Assembly: GCA_030665795.1 (NCBI GenBank)
Contig: DAOUZD010000069.1
Location: 1-5,411, forward strand
Source: Dehalococcoides sp.
Lineage (GTDB): Bacteria; Chloroflexota; Dehalococcoidia; Dehalococcoidales; RBG-16-60-22
DNA length: 5,411 nt
Direction of reading: 5' to 3'
Below are positions 1 to 5,411 of the stretch, piece by piece. The position numbers were made by a program, and so were the translations under genes. A model generated the notes under the pieces. That model ran no database searches, was not told the origin of the DNA, and worked only from the letters and a program-made list of their open reading frames with translations. The first letter of the stretch is position 1. Each line of letters starts with the position of its first letter.

Positions 1-1161
1 GTTATTGGCTTTGGGTCAAGAGTGCTTGATGATTCACTACCGAAATATATTAACTCACCACAGACACCAACCTTTGATAAGAGCAGCAGTCTCTACGCCA
101 TAAATCTAGCCGCCCCTAGCATCAGAAAGCAGGAAATAGCCATCATTGTGGAAGGTTATATGGATGTCATCACTGCCCACCAGAATGGTTTCAATAATGT
201 CGTTGCCTCTATGGGTACTTCAGTCACCGAAAAACAGGTCGTTTCTCTGAAAAAGCTGACCCGGAATATAGTTTTAGCCCTTGACGCCGATGCCGCTGGA
301 GAGGAAGCCATGCTGCGAGGCGTAAGCTATGAAAATATTCTTGAGGCTGAAGTAAGAGTCATGATACTACCTAAAGGTAAAGACCCTGACGATGTGATTA
401 AAGAGGATGCTAAAATTTGGCAACAACTGCTGGTCGAAGCCTTGCCAATAATGGACTACACCTTCAATATGGTTACTGCTAAACTTGACCTGAGTACCGC
501 CAGAGATAAGTCACTAGCCGTAAAGGAGCTTTTACCAATCCTTGCTGAGATGAAAGACACCGTACGTCAGGCTCACTATTTACAGAAACTGGCGCGCCTG
601 GCCGATGTTAGTGTGCGTATTATTGAAGCCGAACTAAGCAGGATAAAGCCGCGGCCTGACAGGCGCGTTGTCCAAGCTCCAAAACAGGAGCCAGTCACCC
701 AGACAATACGCCCATTCGCGTCCAACCCCCTTGAGGAATACTGCCTGGCTTTGCTCTTACAGCACCCTGAGCTTAAAGGCATCCAGGAGAACCTCCCCCC
801 AGAATATTTTGCCAATAGCGAAAACCGCGAAATCTTTATTAACTGGCAGCAGGCTAATGACCTAGCGTCAATTAAGGAACAACTGGATATTGCCATTCAT
901 GAGCACCTTGATTTCCTGCTAAACCGGAACCTGCCGCCTAACCGCATAGAGCAGAAATATACTGATTGCGTGCTTAGTCTGCGGAAAGAATACCTGCGGA
1001 GCTTAGAGGCAAAAAGAGCCGAGAAACTTGCCTTTGAAGCCGAGTCAGGAGGCACTGGTGCCGAGCTGGCTAAGCTTAAAGAGGAAGGAATAGAACCCAG
1101 TATTCAGTTAAGAGAAGTTTTTACTCAAAAAGGCCAGAGGCGGTCAGAGACTAGGAGGTGA
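1..1161 (+). CDS. dnaG: DNA primase DnaG, 5'-truncated by the window edge
   Basis: Primase synthesises short RNA primers on single-stranded DNA for replication and works with the replicative helicase DnaB. The frame is open from base 1 and already reads primase there (VIGFGSRVLDDS...KYINSPQTP). The GTG at 22 is therefore an internal valine, and the true start, with the zinc-binding domain and the first part of the catalytic core, lies outside the window. Numbering from base 1, the TOPRIM domain shows the catalytic glutamate in VEGYMDV (E51), the DxD motif in LDADAAG (D95, D97) and DPDD (128-131). From about residue 240 (NPLEEYCLALLLQHPEL) comes the C-terminal helicase-interaction domain, with a lysine/arginine/glutamate-rich tail. 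386 codons remain of a family length near 600. The TGA stop lies inside the rpoD ribosome binding site, so the two genes are probably co-transcribed and translationally coupled. The identification is very secure. Confidence 0.96.
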   Translation, partial: VIGFGSRVLDDSLPKYINSPQTPTFDKSSSLYAINLAAPSIRKQEIAIIVEGYMDVITAHQNGFNNVVASMGTSVTEKQVVSLKKLTRNIVLALDADAAGEEAMLRGVSYENILEAEVRVMILPKGKDPDDVIKEDAKIWQQLLVEALPIMDYTFNMVTAKLDLSTARDKSLAVKELLPILAEMKDTVRQAHYLQKLARLADVSVRIIEAELSRIKPRPDRRVVQAPKQEPVTQTIRPFASNPLEEYCLALLLQHPELKGIQENLPPEYFANSENREIFINWQQANDLASIKEQLDIAIHEHLDFLLNRNLPPNRIEQKYTDCVLSLRKEYLRSLEAKRAEKLAFEAESGGTGAELAKLKEEGIEPSIQLREVFTQKGQRRSETRR

Positions 1162-1164
1162 GGA
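1153..1164 (+). promoter_or_regulatory. rpoD ribosome binding site overlapping the dnaG stop
   Basis: AGGAGGTGAGGA contains a perfect AGGAGG core (1153-1158), 6 bases before the ATG at 1165. The dnaG TGA (1159-1161) sits within it. This fixes the rpoD start and suggests that ribosomes finishing dnaG feed directly into rpoD initiation. Confidence 0.85.
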
Positions 1165-2694
1165 ATGAGCCAAGAAAAAGATGAGAAACAATTTATTCCC
1201 GAAGATGAAAGTGACGAGGAACTAACACCAGAGAAAGCGCTAAACAAACCGCCAGATGCTTATGCCTCTTCTCACGAACTCCACGAAGAGTCGGAGCACG
1301 AAAGTCCGCCTGTGCTAGGTAAACTATGGCATGAAGAACACCTCGAGATTGAAAAACCTGAATCCACGGTAGATTTGGAATTAGAAGTACCAGCCGGAGG
1401 ACTCGACGAGCAAGAGATAGTCGATGACCCGGTTCGTATCTACCTTCATGAGATTGGCAGGGTGCATCTCCTTACCGCTGTGGACGAAAAGGCCTTAGCC
1501 AAGAAGATGGAAAAGGGTAAACGCACCAATGAGATAAAACAAGAGTATTTACAGAGATACGGCAGGACTCCTTCGGCAACTGATATCATCCTTACAGTTC
1601 TTAATGAACTAGGGCAAGCTTCGGCTACTATCCAGCTCCTCCAAGAATGGCTTGGCTTGCCCGCAACCAGCGGTTTCCCAGAGAGCATCTCCAATGCTGA
1701 ATTCCAGGATAGCCTTGATGGTACGATAGACCAGCAGCTAATCCACGATATTACCCTTAAGACAGGTAGTTCCATGCTGGAAACAGAGCAAAATCTGATT
1801 AAGTTATCGTTAAACATTAAACTATTACCTAAAGAACTCCTTGACGCTATCGGAGATGGCACCTCGCTAACTGATATAGAGAAACTGGTCACCAATGATG
1901 CTTTCGTTAGTTCCATTCAAGCTCATGAAAAGCAACTTGAAGCTCACTTCAGAAATATCGAACGTGAGGCAAAAAGGGCAGAAAGACACCTTATCGAAGC
2001 CAATTTACGTCTGGTCGTCAGCGTCGCCAAAAAGCATATTGGACGGGGTATGTCCCTCCTTGACCTTATTCAGGAAGGAAATATTGGGCTAATGCGAGCC
2101 GTAGAGAAGTTTGATTATCGTAAAGGCTATAAATTCAGTACCTATGCCACCTGGTGGATTCGTCAGGCGCTCACCCGAGCCATCGCTGACCAAGCTCGCA
2201 CCATTCGTATTCCGGTTCATATGGTAGAGACGATTAATCGGTTACTGAAAACAAGCCGTCGCCTTGCCCAGGAATACGGACGGGAGCCTACCTCCACCGA
2301 AATCGCTAAGGAAATGGAAATATCCTCCGACAAGGTTAGAGAAATCGTCAAAGTATCACAACTGCCAATATCACTGGAGTCCCCGATAGGCGAAGAGGAA
2401 GATAGTCCCCTAGGTAACTCCATAGAGGACAGGAACGCTTTACCACCGGTTGATGCTGCCTCCAAGCAACTCCTGAAGGAGCAAATCGAGGATGTGCTCG
2501 ATACCCTTACTTCACGTGAGCAGCGAGTACTCCAGCTTAGATTTGGTCTTGAAGATGGGCGCAGCCGGACACTGGAGGAAGTGGGCAAAGAGTTTGCTGT
2601 CACCAGGGAACGAATTCGCCAGATTGAGGCTAAGGCGCTGCGCAAGCTACGCCATCCCAGCCGAAGCCGAAAATTAAAGGATTACTTAGAATAA
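1165..2694 (+). CDS. rpoD: RNA polymerase primary sigma factor RpoD/SigA
   Basis: This is the housekeeping sigma factor, which directs core RNA polymerase to -10/-35 promoters. It has 509 residues. Residues 1-87 are very acidic and low in complexity, with no clear region 1.1. Region 1.2 begins at [11 protein letters not shown] (88 onward). About 150 residues (roughly 119-270) form a non-conserved insert of the kind found in primary sigmas. Region 2 starts near L276 ([16 protein letters not shown]). It includes the core-binding stretch around LLDLIQEGN (about 299-306) and the -10 melting and recognition part with [12 protein letters not shown] (W330, W331, Q334). Region 3 follows from [11 protein letters not shown] (about 350). 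Region 4 (about 443-509) includes the helix-turn-helix with [17 protein letters not shown], which reads the -35 element. The start is set by the strong ribosome binding site. The full region 1.2 and extended C-terminus separate it from alternative sigmas. It forms an operon with dnaG and converges on ffh. Confidence 0.97.
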   Translation: MSQEKDEKQFIPEDESDEELTPEKALNKPPDAYASSHELHEESEHESPPVLGKLWHEEHLEIEKPESTVDLELEVPAGGLDEQEIVDDPVRIYLHEIGRVHLLTAVDEKALAKKMEKGKRTNEIKQEYLQRYGRTPSATDIILTVLNELGQASATIQLLQEWLGLPATSGFPESISNAEFQDSLDGTIDQQLIHDITLKTGSSMLETEQNLIKLSLNIKLLPKELLDAIGDGTSLTDIEKLVTNDAFVSSIQAHEKQLEAHFRNIEREAKRAERHLIEANLRLVVSVAKKHIGRGMSLLDLIQEGNIGLMRAVEKFDYRKGYKFSTYATWWIRQALTRAIADQARTIRIPVHMVETINRLLKTSRRLAQEYGREPTSTEIAKEMEISSDKVREIVKVSQLPISLESPIGEEEDSPLGNSIEDRNALPPVDAASKQLLKEQIEDVLDTLTSREQRVLQLRFGLEDGRSRTLEEVGKEFAVTRERIRQIEAKALRKLRHPSRSRKLKDYLE

Positions 2695-2697
2695 AGA

Positions 2698-3723
2698 CTA
2701 GCGAAACATCCCCATTAGATTGTGAGGTAGTTTACCCCTTACCCCCATCTTCATCAGCTTTTGCATCTGGTAAAACTGATTGAGGAGCTGATTAACATCC
2801 TGCGGTTTCACCCCACTACCCCGAGCAATGCGGCGACGACGGCTGCCGCCAATCATATTTGGATTATGCCTCTCCTCAGGGGTCATCGAAAGGATAATCG
2901 CCTCAACTTTCTTCAGCTGTTTTTCTTCCGTGCCCTCGGGTAGTCGCCCGGCTAACTGCGACACACCGGGCAGCATCTCGACCAGCTGGGCTACCGGTCC
3001 CATCTTTTTAATTGCCCTTAGTTGTGATAGAAAATCACCCAAATCAAAACTGGCTGTCTGCACCTTCTTTTGCAACGCTTTCGCCTGCTGTTCATCAAAG
3101 GTTGCCTCCGCCTTCTCAATGAAGGTAAGCATATCACCCATCCCCAAGATACGTGACGCCAGACGGTCCGGGTAGAAAGGTTCCAGGGCGTCAACCTTCT
3201 CACCAATGCCAATGAACTTTATGGGCACGCCGCTAACCCATCGAATGGAGAGAGCCGCCCCACCCCGGGCATCACCATCCATCTTGGTCAGGATGAGCCC
3301 GGTCAGACTTACCCTAGCCTGAAACTCCTCAGCCATCTGTACCGCATCCTGCCCGGTCATGGCATCAACTACCAGCAGTATCTCATCGGGCGCTAGCGCC
3401 TTTTTCACGTGAGTTAACTCGGCCATCATTGCCTCATCAATATGGAGGCGACCCGCGGTATCAACGATAACCCAGTTAACCGCCAGAGCCCTGGCTTCAG
3501 CCAGGGCATGAGCACAAATATCTTTACTCGGAATATTCGAACCTTCGTTGTAAACTGGGATGTCAAGCTGTTTACCCAAAGTAACTAGCTGCTCGATAGC
3601 TGCCGGACGACGGTTATCGGCCGCCACCAGTAAAGGGCGTTGTCCGGAACGCTTCAAATGAAGCGCCAGCTTGGCGGCAGTGGTCGTCTTACCACCGCCC
3701 TGCAGCCCGACCAGCATAGCCAC
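2698..3723 (-). CDS. ffh: Signal recognition particle protein Ffh, GTPase and M domains (3' part of an interrupted gene)
   Basis: This part carries the G and M domains of Ffh, the SRP54 GTPase that binds 4.5S/SRP RNA and signal peptides and docks with FtsY at the membrane. It has 341 residues if read from the GTG at 3721-3723, directly after an in-frame TAA. The P-loop is GLQGGGKTTT (6-15). It is followed by DNRRPAA (36-42), DTAGR (88-92), TKMDGDARGG (146-155) and the GMGD linker (194-197). The methionine-rich M domain has the RNA-binding GSRRRRIARGSG (293-304). The M domain ends soon after the LMKMG stretch, as is usual in bacteria. The GTG has no purine-rich Shine-Dalgarno upstream, so it is unlikely to be an efficient start; the natural reading is continuation of the N-domain frame. 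With the 100-residue upstream part the whole is 443 codons, the normal family length. The P-loop glycine in place of the usual serine or alanine is a mild oddity. Its TAG stop lies 3 bases from the rpoD stop. Confidence 0.93.
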   Translation of the reverse strand: MAMLVGLQGGGKTTTAAKLALHLKRSGQRPLLVAADNRRPAAIEQLVTLGKQLDIPVYNEGSNIPSKDICAHALAEARALAVNWVIVDTAGRLHIDEAMMAELTHVKKALAPDEILLVVDAMTGQDAVQMAEEFQARVSLTGLILTKMDGDARGGAALSIRWVSGVPIKFIGIGEKVDALEPFYPDRLASRILGMGDMLTFIEKAEATFDEQQAKALQKKVQTASFDLGDFLSQLRAIKKMGPVAQLVEMLPGVSQLAGRLPEGTEEKQLKKVEAIILSMTPEERHNPNMIGGSRRRRIARGSGVKPQDVNQLLNQFYQMQKLMKMGVRGKLPHNLMGMFR

Positions 3724-3726
3724 TTA
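3724..3726 (-). other. ffh: In-frame TAA stop interrupting ffh
   Basis: The - strand reads ACA CCA TAA GTG GCT ATG CTG GTC. Residues on both sides align with one continuous Ffh, and 4026 down to 2698 is exactly 443 codons, so there is no frameshift. TAA is used as a normal terminator by rpoD and by the membrane-protein gene in this window, which argues against codon reassignment. A single base change from CAA, AAA or GAA would create it. The whole locus 2698-4026 may be treated as one disrupted ffh. Confidence 0.9.
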
Positions 3727-4026
3727 TGGTGTTTGAGTTGCTGCCATCAAGCGACTTGGCTCGCCACCGATAGTAGCAATAAGCTCTTCATTGACGATTT
3801 TGATTATCTGTTGACCTGGAGTTAGGCTCTGCCGTACCTCAGCACCAAGCGCCCGTTCCCTGACCCTGAGTATAAAATCCTTGACCACCTTAAAATTGAC
3901 GTCTGCTTCCAGAAGAGCTAAACGCACCTGGCGCAGGGCTTCATCAATATCTTTTTCGGTGAGCCTGCCCTTACTGCCCAACAGGCGAAATACTTTACCT
4001 AACTTTTCACTCAGAATCTCAAACAT
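3724..4026 (-). CDS. ffh: Signal recognition particle protein Ffh, N domain (5' part of an interrupted gene)
   Basis: The 100 residues match the four-helix N domain that opens every Ffh: MFEILSEKLGKVFRLL, then LTEKDIDEALRQVRLALLEADVNFKVVKDF, then a segment ending in the typical IVNEELIATIGGEPSRL. The ALLEADVNFKVVK core is characteristic. The frame ends at TAA (3724-3726) after ...AATQTP, exactly where intact Ffh proteins pass into the first beta strand of the GTPase domain. The next codon resumes the homology in the same frame (VAMLVGLQGG). On its own this fragment lacks the GTPase site and the RNA-binding domain and could not work as Ffh. The ATG at 4024-4026 has only a weak GGA upstream. 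The gene follows the membrane-protein gene by 31 bases on the same strand and is probably read with it. Confidence 0.9.
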   Translation of the reverse strand: MFEILSEKLGKVFRLLGSKGRLTEKDIDEALRQVRLALLEADVNFKVVKDFILRVRERALGAEVRQSLTPGQQIIKIVNEELIATIGGEPSRLMAATQTP

Positions 4027-4057
4027 CTAACTGAGTCCATTCTAATGGGGAGAAACT

Positions 4058-4630
4058 TTAGCCGTCAAGCTTGGGCCTTACCAGCAATTTAATGGCGAAA
4101 GCTATGGTCCACAATGACCATGGCAAATAGGAAAGTACCTGCGAGATAGCTCCACCAGGCCAGGGCACCAATTGAAAGATAGCAATGAGAACAACCGCGG
4201 TAAGACTCAGCATTCCCCATATCTTTGATGAGGTGGTTAGGATATCAATGCCAACGAGGAAAATAGCCAGGGAAATAAAGGTGAAAAAGGCGAGAGAAGC
4301 TAGGTTATGCGGGACACCAGTGGTTCGAGGGAATATGCCCATAGCCAAAAATGCCATCGAGCCCAAGATAAGGCTTGCCATGCCCAATTGTCCCAGCCAT
4401 CGACTTGACAGCAGACTCTTCCCCAGACCAATGGCAAAGACAAGACTGAATACCCCAGCTAAAATAAGCCCGGAATTAAATAAGATAGTCGCTGAACCCT
4501 CGACGCCAAGAACACTTAAATAGTTTTCCGTCCAGCTAAACCAGGGAGCCATAGAGACAGCAACCAGCAGGGTTATCAGACCTGCTAGCTGGGAAGTGAG
4601 GCCACAGACCCCGGTAATACTTCTCAGCAC
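4058..4630 (-). CDS. DUF998-like six-helix integral membrane protein of unknown function
   Basis: This is a very hydrophobic protein of 190 residues with about six membrane segments, near 9-28, 49-69, 80-99, 110-130, 138-155 and 162-183. It has short loops and a basic C-terminal end (VRPKLDG). The loop after helix 1 reads WFSWTENYLSVLGVEG, and the loop after helix 3 has GIFPRTTGVPHNLAS. This pattern matches what I recall of the DUF998 family (common in archaea and some bacteria), whose function is not established. The start is a GTG at 4628-4630, with a G-rich GAGGGGGG tract 7 bases upstream serving as a possible ribosome binding site. It lies 31 bases upstream of ffh on the same strand, so a shared transcript is likely, although a functional link to SRP is only a guess. 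No catalytic motif is evident. The coding call is firm and the family call moderate. Confidence 0.8.
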   Translation of the reverse strand: MLRSITGVCGLTSQLAGLITLLVAVSMAPWFSWTENYLSVLGVEGSATILFNSGLILAGVFSLVFAIGLGKSLLSSRWLGQLGMASLILGSMAFLAMGIFPRTTGVPHNLASLAFFTFISLAIFLVGIDILTTSSKIWGMLSLTAVVLIAIFQLVPWPGGAISQVLSYLPWSLWTIAFAIKLLVRPKLDG

Positions 4631-4699
4631 GTTGAACCCCCCTCAACTTTATTTAAATATGTCTTTAGTTAGTAAAAGCTTGATATATTACTCTCGCCC

Positions 4700-4705
4700 T
4701 GTCAA
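4700..4705 (-). promoter_or_regulatory. Possible -35 element for the membrane protein-ffh transcript
   Basis: On the - strand this is a perfect TTGACA hexamer about 70 bases upstream of the GTG start. The AT-rich TAATATATCAA that follows offers -10-like hexamers only at short spacing (12-14 bases), so the promoter is tentative. Confidence 0.3.
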
Positions 4706-4763
4706 GAGCCTCCTGGAGAAATCAAACTAGGGGGTTGAGGTAGATAAATAATCTCCTAAATTA

Positions 4764-4772
4764 TGCTAAAAT
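4764..4772 (+). promoter_or_regulatory. Possible extended -10 promoter for sbcC
   Basis: TGCTAAAAT matches an extended -10 (TGn followed by TAAAAT, one mismatch from TATAAT). It would place the transcript start near 4779, about 25 bases before the ATG at 4805. No good -35 hexamer sits at 17 bases spacing, which an extended -10 can tolerate. Confidence 0.4.
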
Positions 4773-4793
4773 AGTTAACAAATGCAGCTATCT

Positions 4794-4797
4794 GGAG
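4794..4797 (+). promoter_or_regulatory. Ribosome binding site of the sbcC/rad50-like gene
   Basis: GGAG lies 7 bases before the ATG at 4805, and this supports that start. The homology begins immediately with IKLKVRNFMCY, the first beta strand of the ATPase. Confidence 0.55.
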
Positions 4798-4804
4798 CCT
4801 CTGG

Positions 4805-5411
4805 ATGATTCCCATCAAGTTAAAAGTGCGCAATTTTATGTGTTACCGGGAAAATGTGCCGCCACTCCATTTTGAAGGCATCCACACCGCTTGCCTCTCC
4901 GGTGATAACGGCAATGGCAAATCCGCCCTGATTGACGCCATTACCTGGGCACTATGGGGGCAGGCCAGGGCAAAAAGCGATGATGACCTGATTCACTCTG
5001 GTCAGCGAGAAATGGAAGTGGAGTTTGACTTCGCCGTCGGCAAGCAACCGTACCGCATCATTCGCAAGCGCTCCAAACCCAAGCGGCAAGGCAGTGCCGG
5101 ACAATCCATTCTGGAGTTGCAGCTAGCTGCTGGAGATGGCTTCAGGTCAATCACCGGCAACAGCATCGCCCAGACCCAGCAGAAAATTACCGGTATCCTG
5201 AATATGGACTATGATACCTTCGTTAATAGCGCCTTCCTGCGGCAGGACCACGCCGATGAGTTCACCACCAAACGACCAGCCGAGCGTAAAGAGGTGCTGG
5301 CCAATATCCTGGGGCTCTCCTTCTATGACGAACTTGAAAGCCAAGCCAAGGAGCTGGCAAAACAGCAAGAAACAGAAAAGGCACAACTGGAAAGCACGAT
5401 TAAAGACATCA
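4805..5411 (+). CDS. sbcC: SbcC/Rad50-type SMC-family ATPase, N-terminal part, 3'-truncated by the window edge
   Basis: These proteins pair with the SbcD/Mre11 nuclease to tether and process DNA double-strand breaks and hairpins. The 202 visible residues form the N-terminal ATPase lobe. IKLKVRNFMCYRENVPPLHF is the typical opening strand and turn. The Walker A motif is GDNGNGKS (33-40), with K39 contacting the nucleotide, followed by ALIDAITWALWG. The Q-loop glutamine is Q147 in FLRQDHADEF. TTKRPAERKEVLANILGL (about 153-170) is a hallmark of SbcC/Rad50. From about 175 the sequence becomes rich in K, E, Q and A and enters the coiled coil. The zinc hook, the second coiled-coil arm and the Walker B lobe lie beyond the window. 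It is transcribed divergently from the membrane-protein gene, with no sbcD before it. Rad50-like is an equally fair name, and RecF/RecN/SMC are less likely given the Q-loop context. Confidence 0.92.
   Translation, partial: MIPIKLKVRNFMCYRENVPPLHFEGIHTACLSGDNGNGKSALIDAITWALWGQARAKSDDDLIHSGQREMEVEFDFAVGKQPYRIIRKRSKPKRQGSAGQSILELQLAAGDGFRSITGNSIAQTQQKITGILNMDYDTFVNSAFLRQDHADEFTTKRPAERKEVLANILGLSFYDELESQAKELAKQQETEKAQLESTIKDI

Larger units (their letters stand above)
4631..4804. other. Divergent intergenic region between the membrane-protein gene and sbcC
   Basis: 174 AT-rich bases lie between two divergent genes and must hold both promoters. I see no small ORF with a ribosome binding site and no RNA gene here. 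Short matching motifs lie near both ends: AACCCCC (4635-4641) and CCTCAAC (4641-4647) are complementary to GGGGGTT (4730-4736) and GTTGAGG (4734-4740). Confidence 0.6.

Noticed and set aside
22..24. GTG at 22 as the start of the primase gene
   Set aside because: The frame is open to base 1 and the residues before it already match DnaG, so this is an internal codon of a gene cut by the window edge.
3724..3726. Stop-codon reassignment (TAA read as an amino acid)
   Set aside because: rpoD and the membrane-protein gene both end at TAA at the expected C-terminus, so TAA acts as a stop in this genome.
2698..4026. Frameshift as the cause of the ffh interruption
   Set aside because: The two parts are in the same frame and the total is a whole number of codons (443) with no missing homologous segment.
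4631..4650. Hairpin GTTGA-ACCCCCC-TCAAC followed by TTTATTT, resembling a + strand terminator
   Set aside because: The stem is only 5 bases and no + strand gene ends before it. The G-rich side on the - strand is better explained as the membrane-protein ribosome binding site.
4631..4804. Small RNA, riboswitch or mobile-element remnant in the intergenic region
   Set aside because: No long stem structure, no terminal repeats, no transposase remnant and no known aptamer-like core can be seen in these 174 bases.
5147..5386. 79-residue open frame on the - strand
   Set aside because: It lies wholly inside the sbcC coding region on the opposite strand, whose Rad50 motifs are unmistakable, and its own translation is not recognisable as a family.

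Overview
The window is an ordinary bacterial housekeeping segment. It holds a primase-sigma factor pair on the + strand, a small membrane protein plus the signal recognition particle GTPase on the - strand, and the start of a large SbcC/Rad50-type ATPase on the + strand. Gene content and protein wording (a primary sigma factor with a long insert between regions 1.2 and 2, a dnaG-rpoD pair, an SbcC with archaeal-like character, a DUF998-like membrane protein) fit a Chloroflexota bacterium, probably of the Dehalococcoidia. That placement is inferred from memory of these families, not from a search.

Layout: positions 1-1161 carry the C-terminal two thirds of DnaG primase, which enters from the left edge. 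A strong Shine-Dalgarno overlaps its stop codon, and rpoD follows at 1165-2694. rpoD converges on ffh, with only 3 bases between the two stop codons. On the - strand, a six-helix membrane protein (4058-4630) lies 31 bases upstream of ffh (2698-4026). The intergenic region 4631-4804 separates that pair from a divergent sbcC/rad50-like gene, which starts at 4805 and runs off the right edge.

The one striking feature is in ffh. The gene is full length and homologous from its first to its last residue, but an in-frame TAA at 3724-3726 falls exactly between the N domain and the GTPase domain, just before the P-loop. Frame is kept on both sides, so this is a nonsense codon and not a frameshift. Because ffh is normally essential, the options are a sequencing or assembly error, a strain-level lesion with another copy elsewhere, or a truly split SRP protein. 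I see no mobile element, CRISPR array, tRNA or rRNA, and no convincing novel system.

Functionally, dnaG-rpoD is the conserved core of the macromolecular-synthesis type arrangement (replication priming plus the housekeeping sigma factor). Ffh delivers nascent membrane proteins to the membrane. The SbcC/Rad50 protein would act in double-strand break and hairpin processing with an SbcD/Mre11 nuclease that is not seen here.
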